A program made the translations under genes and the position numbers. A stretch of DNA of 64,000 bases, taken from Streptomyces sp. NBC_00414. GTDB taxonomy: Bacteria; Actinomycetota; Actinomycetes; Streptomycetales; Streptomycetaceae. The stretch spans positions 9,920,001 through 9,984,000 of the forward strand of contig NZ_CP107935.1 of assembly GCF_036038375.1 (NCBI RefSeq). Direction: 5' to 3'. Within the stretch, counting starts at the first letter, position 1, and each line of letters opens with the position of its first letter. The notes beneath the pieces are model-generated. The model saw only the letters and a program-made list of their open reading frames with translations, was not told the origin of the DNA and did not search any database. Shown here piece by piece: positions 1 to 8,537 of the stretch.

Positions 1-357
1 GTTGAAGAGTTCGGGGTCGAGCAGGCCGGAGCCGACATAGGTGTCGGCGGAGGACGGGTACACGTAGGTGTCGTCGCCCTGCCGGTTGATGCGCGCGTCG
101 GCCCGCAGGCCGTCCGGCCCCTGTACGGAGACGGTGTCGGGACCGGCGCCGCCAGGAGTGACGGTGACCTGATCACCCGTCAGCAGCGTGACGGTGCGGC
201 TCTTGGTCCCTGATGAGGAAGCGGCCGGGCCGCCGGCCTTGGCAACGTTGTCGGCGTGGGCGGACAGGTCGAGATCGGCCGCGGCGGCGGACGGGGTTGC
301 CGTCAGCGCCACGAGGGCCGTTCCGATGGCCAGCAGTCTGTGTCTGCCGGGATGCAT
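1..357 (-). CDS. Secreted S8 (subtilisin-like) serine peptidase, N-terminal part only
   Basis: The gene runs off the left edge; 119 codons are visible. Translation from the ATG at 357 gives a basic start (MHPGRHRLL), a hydrophobic stretch and an Ala-rich cleavage region, which is a Sec signal peptide of about 27 residues. After it come the segments TVTLLTGDQVTV and GDDTYVYPSSADTYVGSGLLDPELFN. This pattern (VTLxTGDxVxV, then GxLDPxLFN) is the N-terminal propeptide found before the catalytic domain in large Streptomyces subtilases. The catalytic triad lies outside the window, so the peptidase call rests on the propeptide signature alone. Expected location is extracellular. Confidence 0.7.
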   Translation of the reverse strand, partial: MHPGRHRLLAIGTALVALTATPSAAAADLDLSAHADNVAKAGGPAASSSGTKSRTVTLLTGDQVTVTPGGAGPDTVSVQGPDGLRADARINRQGDDTYVYPSSADTYVGSGLLDPELFN

Positions 358-593
358 CAGTCGCACGGGCGTCCTTGATCGAATCGATTGCGAAGCGGAC
401 GGCTGGACACTAGCCATTGGGTCACTGTCGCGGGAGGGGGTTCCCGGAAAGATCGTTCCGTGAAATGTGCTTGCAACGTGGGGAGTTGGGAGGGCGGGGA
501 GGGGCGGGGGAGCAGGCGGTCGGGCGCGGCTTCCAGGGTCGCCCGACGCGGCTGCCGGGATCGCGCGGCCGTCGGGGCACAGGGGGTGCGCTC

Positions 594-624
594 TTGACAA
601 GGGAGCCCACCCGCAACGTACGTT
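594..624 (+). promoter_or_regulatory. Possible promoter and palindrome upstream of the leader peptide
   Basis: TTGACA at 594-599 is a perfect -35 hexamer. It is followed by the 10-base palindrome AACGTACGTT (615-624), whose second half could supply a -10 element (TACGTT, 19-base spacer, somewhat long). It lies about 115 bases before the leader peptide start at 740. The 358-739 gap holds no other gene that I can support; it must also contain the promoter of the divergent peptidase gene. Confidence 0.35.
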
Positions 625-739
625 CATTCCGCAACCATCAGGAGCGGCCGAGAGACCTGGCTCGTCGAAGCCGCAGCAAGAACGTGCCGCGGTCCGCGGC
701 GCCGCCGAGTAGCTGATGCCGGGACCGACGGGAGACACC

Positions 740-847
740 GTGAGGGCGCCACACGTCAGGCCGGTCCGCTGCGTCGTCACGCTGCGGGTCTGGACGAAGC
801 GCCGCCACGTGGACCTGTGCCGGACGCACGCCGCGCTCTGTAGCTGA
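740..847 (+). CDS. Leader peptide (35 aa) for cysteine/sulfur-responsive attenuation
   Basis: A GTG at 740, preceded by GGGAGA, opens a 35-codon frame ending with TGA at 847. The product contains RRHVDLCRTHAALC, which fits the conserved actinobacterial leader signature L.xRRHVDLxRxxxAxC. Such peptides sit in front of sulfur-metabolism genes and end in cysteine codons, so that ribosome stalling reports cysteine supply. Here cysteines are at residues 11, 27 and 34. A hairpin follows 9 bases after the stop, then the monooxygenase gene. The regulatory role is inferred from this family and the layout. Confidence 0.75.
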   Translation: MRAPHVRPVRCVVTLRVWTKRRHVDLCRTHAALCS

Positions 848-856
848 CCCCTTGTC

Positions 857-879
857 CCGGAACTGACCCCCTGTTCCGG
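857..879 (+). terminator. Attenuator-like hairpin after the leader peptide
   Basis: CCGGAAC (857-863) pairs perfectly with GTTCCGG (873-879) around a 9-base loop, starting 9 bases after the leader stop codon. This is the position expected of an attenuator or anti-RBS element controlled by translation of the leader. Confidence 0.5.
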
Positions 880-1112
880 CTTCCCCCGGCAGGCCCGCGT
901 GCCCATGCGCACGCGTGCGCCGCCGCAGCTTCGCCCGGCCGCGTCCGATCCGGCATGTCCGGACCTCCGCGCCGCCGGAGTTCCCCCGCCCCCAGAAGCC
1001 ACCGGCATCGGCATCGGTACCGACACGGGTACCGGCACGGACATCGACATGGACACCGGCCTGGGTGCCGACATGTGGGTACCGATCTCGCACCGGTGAG
1101 AATGGACGAGTC

Positions 1113-2426
1113 GTGAGCGCAGTACGCCCCAGGACGCTGAAGACCGTGACCGGAGCAGGCGGTACGTCCGAGACCTACGACCTGGCGATCGATCCGACCC
1201 GATCCACCCTGGACACCGCCGTGCGGGTGGCGAAACTGGCCGAGGCCGCGAGGATCGACGCCCTGTTCACCGCCGATCTCCTCAGCTTCGGCGCCCAGGG
1301 CCCGATCGGATCGCAGGAACCGCTGGTCTTCGTCTCGGCGTTGAGCCAGGTGACGTCACGGATCGGCCTGATCGCCACCGTCTCGACGACGTTCCAGCAT
1401 CCGTTCAACCTGGCCCGGCTGTTCGGAACCCTCGATCACGTCAGCAACGGACGCGCCGCCTGGAATCTGGTGACCTCCTCGATCGGCGAGGAGAACTTCG
1501 GCCCCGGCGAACTGCCCGGTCCGGAGGAGCGCTACGCGCGCGCCGCGGAGACACTGGAGGTCGTCAACGCACTGTGGGACAGCTGGGAACCCGGTGCGCT
1601 GACCGTCGGTGCGGACGGCAAGGCGGTGCTGCACCGCGACCGCGTGCGTCCGATCGACCACGCGGGCCGGTTCTTCACCGTGGCCGGTCCGCTGAACATC
1701 CCGCCGCTGCCGCAGCGCCGCCCGGTACAGATCCAGGCCGGGCAGTCCGAGGCGGGGACGGCACTGGGCGCCCGGTACGCCGAGATCGTCTTCACCTCGC
1801 TGCCCACCCTGGACTTCGCCGTGGACTTCACCCGGAAGATCCGGAGCCAGGCCGAACGACACGGGCGGGCCGGCGGACTGCCCCTGATCTTCAGCTCGTT
1901 GCATGCCACCTACGGCTCCACCGAGGAGGAGGCACAGCGCCTCGTGCGTGAGAAACGCGAGGCGATCGACTTCGAACGCGGCCGTGCCCAGGTGGCCGAC
2001 ATGCTCGGTGGCGGAGTCGACCTGTCGGAGATCCCGCTCGACTCGAAGCTGCCGGAGAGTCTGCTGCCCGACCTCGCCTCGGTGAACCGCCGACGCGGCC
2101 GGGTCGACATCTTCACCGGCTACGTACGACAGGGCTACACGCTGCGCGAGCTTGTCGTCGCCGCACAGGACACCGGGCACTGGGCCGCGGCGGGAACACC
2201 CGAGCAACTCGCCGACGCCGTCGAGGAACGGTTCCGGGCGGGTGTCCTCGACGTGGTCTCGCTGAGCGGTCTCGCGGACCCGCGGCAGCACGACTTCGCC
2301 GTCAACGGTCTGCTGCACGAACTGCGCAAACGGAAGATCGTCGCCGCCGACTACACCGGCACCACCCTGCGCGAGAACCTCGGGCTCGAACTGCCGGCCC
2401 GCACCTCCGCGCCCGCCCGGGTCTGA
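1113..2426 (+). CDS. LLM-class flavin-dependent monooxygenase (NtaA/SnaA/DszA family)
   Basis: A 437-residue TIM-barrel flavin monooxygenase of the nitrilotriacetate/dibenzothiophene-sulfone type, which uses FMNH2 from a separate reductase to oxidise organosulfur or organonitrogen substrates. Family landmarks: RIDALFTADLL (47-57), HPFNLARLFGTLDHVSNGRAAWNLVTS around 97-122, and the C-terminal GTPEQLADAVEERF segment typical of the group. The GTG at 1113 is chosen because GGACGAG lies just upstream and the reading frame before it is low-complexity. The extreme N-terminus lacks the usual first beta strand and GHHxxAWR-type segment of NtaA, so it is a slightly divergent member. The leader peptide upstream suggests induction by sulfur or cysteine limitation, hence a role in sulfur scavenging. 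No partner flavin reductase is visible nearby. Confidence 0.85.
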   Translation: MSAVRPRTLKTVTGAGGTSETYDLAIDPTRSTLDTAVRVAKLAEAARIDALFTADLLSFGAQGPIGSQEPLVFVSALSQVTSRIGLIATVSTTFQHPFNLARLFGTLDHVSNGRAAWNLVTSSIGEENFGPGELPGPEERYARAAETLEVVNALWDSWEPGALTVGADGKAVLHRDRVRPIDHAGRFFTVAGPLNIPPLPQRRPVQIQAGQSEAGTALGARYAEIVFTSLPTLDFAVDFTRKIRSQAERHGRAGGLPLIFSSLHATYGSTEEEAQRLVREKREAIDFERGRAQVADMLGGGVDLSEIPLDSKLPESLLPDLASVNRRRGRVDIFTGYVRQGYTLRELVVAAQDTGHWAAAGTPEQLADAVEERFRAGVLDVVSLSGLADPRQHDFAVNGLLHELRKRKIVAADYTGTTLRENLGLELPARTSAPARV

Positions 2427-2705
2427 GCCGGCCCGGCGGCCGCCGCCGGTCCCGCCTGTTCCGTCCGTTCCATCTGTTCGACCCGCTCCGCTGTGGGGTG
2501 CCGGCCGTTGTGCACCCGCACAGCGGAGCGAGCGCCCCCCCATGGAGCGGCTCCCCCTCCGCTCGCATCACCGATCTCAGCAGGGCCGACATTGTTGGGC
2601 AGGGGGGTCCCGGCGTCCGAACAATGGCGGGACTCGTTCTGTACGCACATGGTCTGACCGTGAATACGTTGACCGCGCGGGCGGGGTGGGCCGAGCGGGG
2701 GCGAT

Positions 2706-3585
2706 GTGGCGGGGCGTCGTGAGGTGCCGGTGGATCCGAGCACGGGTCCGGTGCAGCGGTTCGCGTTCGAGTTGCGCAAGCCGTGTGCCGAGGCGGGCGG
2801 GATCACCTATCGGGTGCCGGCGCAGCGGGCCGGGTACTCGGTCACGACGCTGACGCAGGCCGCCGCGGGCGAGCAGCTGCCGACGCTTCCCGTGGTCCTG
2901 GCCTATGCCGTGGCCTGCGGTGGCGACGCGACGGAGTGGCAGGCGCGGTGGAGGCAGGCCGCGGCGGAACTCGCCGCCGCTCCCGGCGACGGCAGCGATA
3001 CGCGGCATCGGCGGCGAGACCCTCGCGGTCAAACCCGGCGGCCGCATCCTGGCCACCGACCACGGCCAGCTCCTCGACCTACGGGCCGGCAGGATCACCC
3101 GCCGTGTGTTCACGTCCGGAGTCACGACGGCACTCGCCTTCAGCCCGGACGGCAGGTACCTCGCGGCCGGTGACGAATCCGGTCAGGTGACCGTGTGGGA
3201 CGGCGACGCCGACAAACCCCTCGCTATCCTTCCCGCCCTTCCGGTGCACGACGGCAAACCCCGATACGTGACGGCGCTGGCGTTCTCCCCGGACGGACGC
3301 ACGCTGGCCGCCGCGGGTGAGAACGGCACGCTACGGCTGTGGGACACCGAATCGGGCCGCCCCTTCGGCTCCGCCCTCCCCACCCCGGGCACAACGCTGC
3401 TTGCCCTGGCCTTCAGCCCCGAAAGCGGAACCCTCTGCACAGCAGGCGCCCACATGCCGCTGCAGACGTTCGACATCACCACCTCCCACGCAGCCGCCCG
3501 AGTCTGCGAACGCGCCGGAGCGGGACTCACCGAGGACGAATGGCACACCCACATCCACGGCGTTCCCTACCGGAAGACCTGCTGA
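2706..3585 (+). pseudogene. Remnant of an HTH-STAND-WD40 regulator (NTPase core deleted, frameshifted)
   Basis: Positions 2706 to about 2990 encode an XRE-like N-terminus (VQRFAFELRK, GYSVTTLTQAAAGEQLPTLPVVLAYAVACGGD) typical of large Streptomyces STAND ATPases with C-terminal WD40 repeats. The matching C-terminus appears in another frame from about 2992 to 3585, with WD40-type blades such as ALAFSPDGRYLAAGDESGQVTVWD and ALAFSPDGRTLAAAGENGTLRLWD. The intervening P-loop/NB-ARC region, normally several hundred residues, is missing and the two ends are out of frame. I read this as an internal deletion of a gene originally over 3 kb long. Neither half looks functional alone, though the HTH part could still be translated. 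Confidence 0.8.
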
Positions 3586-3595
3586 ACGACTCAGG

Positions 3596-4168
3596 TCACG
3601 TCGATGGGGGAGGGGATGAAGGGGGCGGCGTTGGTGGCGGCCCGGGCCGGTCCGGTGCCTCGGCGGGTTCGACGGCCTCACGGGTGTCCGGTTCATCGGC
3701 GGCCTCGATCCCGGGGGCCGTGGCGGACCCGACCGCCTCGGCAGCCTCCGTCGGCCCCGCCACCGTGGGCGGATTCCGCTTCAGCAGCGGCACCGGATTC
3801 ACCGTGGCCGCCGAGCTGTTCCGCCCCTTACGTACCTCGAAGTGCAGGTGCGGACCCGTGGACCTCCCCGTACTGCCGGACAGCCCGATCTGCTGTCCGG
3901 CCGCGACACGGGCACCCTGCCGGGCCTGCCGCTTGTCCAGGTGGGCGTAGAGGGTGAAGACCCCGCCGGAGTGGGCGACGATGATGAACCGCCCGTACGA
4001 CACCGTCAGATCCACCGACCTCACCACCACTCCGGCGGCCGACGCGAGGACGGGCGTGTGCCTCGGGGTGCGGTAGTCGACCCCCGTGTGCTGAGTGCGG
4101 TAGTCCCGCCCGGTGAAACCGCGCGAGATCCCATGGCTGCCTCGGAAGGGCTTGTGGAGAGTGGGCAT
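3596..4168 (-). CDS. M23 family metallopeptidase without a signal peptide
   Basis: A 190-residue protein whose first 130 residues are a LytM/M23 zinc endopeptidase domain. The metal ligands are present: H27 and D31 in HTGVD, and H109 in HLHFEV, with H76 (YAHL) and H107 as the catalytic histidines. This family cleaves peptidoglycan cross-bridges. The ATG at 4168 is set by a strong GGAGGTCGCC ribosome site. Residues 130-190 are a Pro/Ser/Ala-rich tail ending in PPTPPPSSPPPST. There is no N-terminal signal or membrane segment, unusual for a cell-wall hydrolase. A longer upstream open frame is Pro/Gly repeat and unlikely to be coding. It lies next to two pseudogenes, so an N-terminal truncation of a secreted enzyme is possible. 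Confidence 0.8.
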   Translation of the reverse strand: MPTLHKPFRGSHGISRGFTGRDYRTQHTGVDYRTPRHTPVLASAAGVVVRSVDLTVSYGRFIIVAHSGGVFTLYAHLDKRQARQGARVAAGQQIGLSGSTGRSTGPHLHFEVRKGRNSSAATVNPVPLLKRNPPTVAGPTEAAEAVGSATAPGIEAADEPDTREAVEPAEAPDRPGPPPTPPPSSPPPST

Positions 4169-4382
4169 GGCGACCTCCAGTCGCTGAGCCGGGTAATTCG
4201 TGCGCCACTCACCTTTGTGTACTTGGCCGGCGGGCGACCGCAATGCGTATGCCGCAAGCCGTGAGCGAGAAGTGCGCCTGTGCCGTGCGCGCGCTTGCCC
4301 GCGGAACCGCGGAGAAGGCACACGCATCGCAGTGGAGGACGGGTCGAAGGGTGTTCGGCCCGACGTGGTGGGGGAGTGGCCC

Positions 4383-5005
4383 ATGCCTGGCCCCGGTCCG
4401 GATCCCGGTCCCGGTTTTGGCCCTGGCCCTGGCCCTGGCCTGTCCGAGGCCGAACAGGCGCTCTGGAACGCGTTCCCGACGGGGGAAGTCGTCGATCTCG
4501 GTGCGTCGCCCGGCGCGTCCCTCGACGGGGTCCCCGGGGGTTCGACTCCACGCCCCGACACGATCGTACGAGCCGACGTGATCGTGCGCCTGCTGCTGGG
4601 CGGACGTGAACCCGTCCCCGGCCATCTCCCGGCCCTGCGCCTGCGAAGGGCCGTCGTGGGCGGATGGCGGGCGCAACGTTCGACGCGCCGGGCGGACGGG
4701 CCCTGGACGCCTCACTCGCCGGCATCGGCGGCGATCTCGACGCCTCGTCAGACTTCTCGTCCCGCGGCCGACTCGTCCTGGAGGGCGCACGCGTGGAGGG
4801 ATCGGTGCACCTCGACGGCGCCACCGTCGACTGCCCCCTGTCCGTGCGGAACCTCAGAGCCGCCTCGATCCGCACGGACACGGCGACCGAACTACAGCCG
4901 GGCGGTCTCCAACCCCCGGCCTTCCAACCCCGGTCCGGAGGAACCCCGCCTGCCGGACTCGAACTCAACCGGCGGACCCACGAAAATCTATGTTGGCGAG
5001 AGTAG
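4383..5005 (+). pseudogene. Broken N-terminal fragment of a membrane-associated oxidoreductase-type (pentapeptide-like) gene
   Basis: An ATG at 4383 with GGGGGAG upstream starts a frame with a Pro/Gly run, then LSEAEQALWNAFPTGEVVDLG and RADVIVRLLLGG. This resembles the start of the Streptomyces proteins annotated as membrane-associated oxidoreductases. Around 4660 the homology jumps frame to a continuation with GRALDASLAGIGGDLDAS and GSVHLDGATVDCPLSVRNLRAASI, the repeating left-handed-helix type sequence of that family. It degenerates after about 4930 and the usual several hundred C-terminal residues are absent. The gene is therefore frameshifted and truncated. Function of the intact family is not established to my knowledge. 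Confidence 0.6.
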
Positions 5006-5580
5006 ACATTGGTGTGCGGCGTGGGTATGGTTCTTCTCGTAGCCCAAAGAGACAACAGGGCCTGGCAGAGATGAACTGCCGGTCAGCAGTACGTAGTTGC
5101 AGTACGCAGGACGGTGCGGCGGTGGAGTTTCGAAGCCAGAGCGGTTGCAGGACGGCGACGGGACTGGCTGCCGGACTGGGCGGCCCGCGGTGATCAGGGG
5201 CCGCCGACAGCAGGACCGCAGCTCGCGCTGTGGTGGTATCCGCAAATGAAGTACGCAGGACCCAGCAATACGCAGTATTCGTGCAGTAGGCAGTTGATTC
5301 AGAGGGACGAACGGAGGAGCGAAGCGCCATCAGGATCGCCCGGGCGGATGTCTTGAGCCCGGGTACCGCAGGACATCGATAGTGAGGTGGTCTCCGGTCA
5401 AGCAACCGCGATCCCAGCATCCCCGGCACAGTTGTCGGCCGGGTTTGCGGAAACAGTAGGCCGGCGCAGTACCAGGGCCGGCAGATGGTGTAGCAGTTTC
5501 CTTCGGGGCCTTGGTGCCGTACGGCACCAAGGCCCCTCCACGCGTTCCACGGAGATCATTGATTTCATGGAGAGGTGCAA
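5006..5580. other. 575-base gap with dispersed GCAGTA(C) motifs, no supported gene
   Basis: No reading frame here has recognisable content. The region 5090-5300 repeats short words related to GCAGTACGCAGGAC (for example near 5101 and 5258, with further CAGTA words between and after). These look like remnants of repetitive DNA rather than coding sequence. The right end holds the long palindrome at 5505-5536 that precedes the MerR-like gene. Confidence 0.4.
5505..5536. promoter_or_regulatory. Perfect 32-base palindrome upstream of the MerR-like gene
   Basis: GGGGCCTTGGTGCCGT (5505-5520) is followed directly by its exact reverse complement (5521-5536), ending 44 bases before the GTG at 5581. 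It could act as an operator for a dimeric regulator, or, if transcribed, as a loopless strong hairpin in the leader. A perfect inverted repeat of this length at this position is unlikely to be chance. Confidence 0.65.
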
Positions 5581-5919
5581 GTGACAGCAGACGACGCGTA
5601 CGGCCGTCTCGACGACGACGATTACCCCGCCTACACGATGGGCCGGGCCGCCGAAATGCTCGGCACCACCCAGGGCTTCCTCCGCGCCATCGGGGAGGCC
5701 CGCCTCATCACCCCGCTCCGCTCCGAGGGCGGCCACCGCCGTTACTCCCGCTACCAGCTGCGCGTCGCCGCCCGCGCCCGGGAACTCGTGGACCAAGGCA
5801 CCCCCATCGAGGCCGCCTGCCGCATCGTCATCCTTGAGGACCAGTTGGAGGAAGCGCAGCGCATCAACGCCGAATACCGCCGAGCCGCCGAGGCGGCGAC
5901 TCCTGCTGCCACGGCCTGA
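5581..5919 (+). CDS. Small MerR-type HTH regulator
   Basis: A 112-residue protein with a MerR-like winged helix at about 17-60 (YTMGRAAEMLGTTQGFLRAI, then GGHRRYSRYQL) followed by a helical tail (EDQLEEAQRINAEYRRA, about 90-106) able to dimerise. There is no cysteine-rich or ligand-binding C-terminal domain, so it resembles the short MerR/BldC-like regulators of Streptomyces, some of which lie near cold-shock genes. The GTG at 5581 has GGAGAGG upstream; an in-frame GTG two codons earlier is possible. The palindrome at 5505-5536 is a candidate binding site. Target genes cannot be told from sequence. Confidence 0.8.
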   Translation: MTADDAYGRLDDDDYPAYTMGRAAEMLGTTQGFLRAIGEARLITPLRSEGGHRRYSRYQLRVAARARELVDQGTPIEAACRIVILEDQLEEAQRINAEYRRAAEAATPAATA

Positions 5920-6087
5920 ACCGTGGATCTCCGCCGGCCGGCCGATGGCCTCTCCAGGGGAACCTGTGACCGTCGGCGGGATGCCGGTGCGCAATCACCA
6001 TGACGTCGGCCTGATACTGGGAGCGGCGTCGGTTGTTCGCATATTCGGGCCGGAGCCCCGAGCGTCAGCGAGCAGCGAGGAGTCACC

Positions 6088-7419
6088 GTGACCGGAGGCG
6101 GGCCTGACGGGGACGGTGGGCCGACCGCTCCCACCCCCGGGGACGGGAGTGGGAAGGGCGGAGGCAGGGCGATGACCTTGCCGGGGGCACTGGCGGCCGC
6201 GGAGAGCGCGGCTCCGGTGGAGTCGCTCGACGTGGTCGCGCGCATGCTCGGGGAGCGCCTGGGGGCCTCGGCGGTCTCGTTCCTCATCACCGACTTCACC
6301 GGTGGTTCCGTCGTACGGCTGGGTGCGTCGGGCAGTGTGGACACCGACGAACCCGCCCGGCGCATCACGCTGCGGGGCTCCCTGTACGACGACGTGATCC
6401 GTACCCAGCGTCCGGCGGTGGAGGACAAGGGAGAGGGCGCGCTGGTGCGGATCGTCGCCCCGGTGACCAACCGTGGCGACGCGATCGGACTCCTCGAACT
6501 GTTCCTGCCCGGCGAGCCCGACGCGGAGGCGATGCGCGAGATCGGCGAGACCGCCCACGCGCTGGCGTACATCGTCATCGCGAACCGGTCCTACACCGAC
6601 ATCTACCAGTGGAGCCGCCGCACCATCCCGCTGAGCCTGGCCGCGGAGATCCAGCACCGCCTGCTCCCGGAATCGCTGGCATGTGAGGCGGCGCAGTTCG
6701 CGGTGGCCGGAGCCCTGGAGCCGGCCGACCACGTCGGGGGCGACACCTTCGACTACGTGATCGACCGGGACGCGGTCCAGCTCTCCGTCACCGATGCCAT
6801 GGGCCACGATGTCGCCGCCGCGCTGCTGGCCACCCTCCTGGTGGGCGCCCTGCGCCGGGCACGGCGGGCCGGCGCAGACCTCGTCGACCAGGCCCGGCAG
6901 GCCGACGAGGCCATGCGCGAGCACGGCCGCCAGGGCTACGTCACCGGCCAGCTCCTGCGCATCAGTCTGATCGACGGCACGACCGAGTTCATCAACGCGG
7001 GACATCCCTGGCCGCTGCGGATGCGCGACGGCCAGGTGCAGGAGGTCACTCCGAAGGTCGATATGCCGTTCGGCTTCGATACCCCGCACACCTACCGGGT
7101 CCAGTCGCTGGATCTGCGGCCGGGTGACCGGCTGGTGATGCTGACCGACGGCATGCTGGAGCGCAACGCCACGACCCTCGATCTGGCGGACCTGATCGTG
7201 CACACCCGCGCGCTGCATCCCCGGGAGGCCGCCCGCACGCTCATCGCGGCGATCGTCGACGCCAACGACGGTCACCTGCAGGACGACGCGACCGTCATGT
7301 GTCTGGACTGGCACGGCATCGGCGACTCCCGGCGGGACGCCGACACCGGTGCCGATCTCGCCGACGCCTCCGAACCCAAGACGGATTCGGGATCCGACGG
7401 CGAGCAGCCGCTGATGTAG
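6088..7419 (+). CDS. SpoIIE/RsbU-type PP2C serine phosphatase with N-terminal sensor region
   Basis: 443 residues. Residues 45-170 look like a degenerate GAF sensor. The PP2C/SpoIIE phosphatase domain runs from about 185 to 415, with the metal-binding aspartates in GGDTFDYV (near 219-221) and VTDAMGHD (near 236), then LVMLTDGMLE and DDATVMCL. Such enzymes dephosphorylate STAS anti-sigma antagonists, freeing them to bind anti-sigma kinases. A STAS protein gene lies immediately downstream on the opposite strand, which fits, but no RsbW-like kinase is nearby. The GTG at 6088 has GAGGAG just upstream. The C-terminal 25 residues are acidic and disordered. Confidence 0.9.
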   Translation: MTGGGPDGDGGPTAPTPGDGSGKGGGRAMTLPGALAAAESAAPVESLDVVARMLGERLGASAVSFLITDFTGGSVVRLGASGSVDTDEPARRITLRGSLYDDVIRTQRPAVEDKGEGALVRIVAPVTNRGDAIGLLELFLPGEPDAEAMREIGETAHALAYIVIANRSYTDIYQWSRRTIPLSLAAEIQHRLLPESLACEAAQFAVAGALEPADHVGGDTFDYVIDRDAVQLSVTDAMGHDVAAALLATLLVGALRRARRAGADLVDQARQADEAMREHGRQGYVTGQLLRISLIDGTTEFINAGHPWPLRMRDGQVQEVTPKVDMPFGFDTPHTYRVQSLDLRPGDRLVMLTDGMLERNATTLDLADLIVHTRALHPREAARTLIAAIVDANDGHLQDDATVMCLDWHGIGDSRRDADTGADLADASEPKTDSGSDGEQPLM

Positions 7420-7474
7420 GGCGCCCCTTCTGGTCTCCGACCGCTGGCCGGACCAGGCACCGCCGAAGGTGCGG

Positions 7475-7516
7475 GCGGTGTCCTCGATCTCCTCGGCAGG
7501 AGATCGAGGACACCGC
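7475..7516. terminator. Bidirectional terminator hairpin
   Basis: Perfect 19-base arms (7475-7493 and 7498-7516) around a 4-base loop CGGC, between two convergent genes (phosphatase stop at 7419, STAS stop at 7521). It has no U-tract, as is usual for strong Streptomyces terminators. Confidence 0.85.
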
Positions 7517-7520
7517 TGCG

Positions 7521-7985
7521 TCATTGCGACGGCCCGGCCGGGGCTGGGGATGGGGGCACCGACCGTACCGAGGTGCCCGGTCGGCCTCCGGCTATCGCGT
7601 CCTGAACCGTGGCCAGGGGCTCGAAGAGTTGACCGAGCCCGGCGGCTTCGAGGATGCGCAAGTGCCAGGGCCGGAAGCAGACCAGTGCCAGATGGCCGCC
7701 TCGCTCCAGTGTTCTGCGTCGTGCCCGGCACAGGAGGCCGAGGAGGGAACAGTCGAAGAAGTCCACCGGCCGCAGGTCCACGATCACCTGAGCGCCGTGC
7801 GGAGCGGTTGCGGCGTCGGTATGGACCTGAATCTCAGGGACGGTGTTCAGGTCGATGAACCCTAGGAGCTCAATGACGGTGATGCCGTGGTCGAGGAAAC
7901 TGCGTGCGTGCTGGGTAGTTGCCGGTGTCTCGCGCGGCGTCGGAGTGTGCTGGGCCGAGGCTGACTTCGCGTCCTGTATGTCCAT
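7521..7985 (-). CDS. STAS-domain anti-sigma factor antagonist
   Basis: 154 residues with a STAS fold at about 25-125. The site phosphorylated by partner kinases is S80 in FFDCSLLGLL, in the same place as the usual DSSGL motif but with Cys-Ser-Leu. The ATG at 7985 has AGGA six bases upstream; an upstream open frame of 38 codons is not convincing. The last 30 residues are Gly/Ser/Pro-rich. It is convergent with the SpoIIE-type phosphatase gene, its likely partner in a partner-switching stress circuit (inference). Confidence 0.88.
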   Translation of the reverse strand: MDIQDAKSASAQHTPTPRETPATTQHARSFLDHGITVIELLGFIDLNTVPEIQVHTDAATAPHGAQVIVDLRPVDFFDCSLLGLLCRARRRTLERGGHLALVCFRPWHLRILEAAGLGQLFEPLATVQDAIAGGRPGTSVRSVPPSPAPAGPSQ

Positions 7986-8537
7986 GGCGTTCCTGATGTG
8001 AGACCCCTGTGGGACGGGGGTTCCCGGTGATCGGACAGTCACCGGGGACCGGGGTAACAGAAACAATCGTAGAAAAACAGTGGATGCAGAAACGTCCATG
8101 CGCCCGAAGGTCCACCCATACGGATGACGTGCGCAGCACGTACGGGTCTTTGAGCAGCTCTACGCCCCATCGTTGACCATGGAGAGCAGCGGGCTCGAAC
8201 ACACTTAGCTGGTAGCGCCTTTGGGAAGTGCGGTCCGCCCGAGGGGCAGGCGCTGTACGCTGAACGGCGACAGCTGTCGCGGCCGGTATCCGACCGTGGA
8301 GCTTCTCGGGCCCCCTGCCCCCGGGTCGTGTCGTGGCCGACCGAGAGCAGGCTGGAGCCATATCACCGACAACGGCTTGAGTCGACGTCCTCCCCGGCTT
8401 CGCGCCAGAGCGCAACCCACCTCCGCCCCCGGGCACCCTTCAACGGTCCGGGGGAGTCGCCGGTACGTGCCGAACAGGCTGGGTGAAGCGCCTGCTCATC
8501 AAGGGTGGCACCCTCGCGCAGGTGTGGAAGCGGTGGC
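7986..8537. other. 552-base divergent promoter region, no supported gene
   Basis: It lies between the STAS gene (minus) and the first GAF-ANTAR gene (plus). The AT-richest patch is near 8050-8085, on the STAS side. No frame on either strand gives a recognisable product, and no clear SigB-type promoter (GTTT-N15-GGGTAT) was found. Confidence 0.4.

Noticed and set aside
915..1112. N-terminal extension of the monooxygenase
   Set aside because: The sequence is a Thr/Gly repeat without family similarity; a ribosome site supports GTG 1113.
3596..4561. Longer M23 frame with a Pro/Gly-rich N-terminus
   Set aside because: The upstream part is low-complexity, antisense to the broken gene at 4383, and the ribosome site at 4170-4180 supports the internal ATG.
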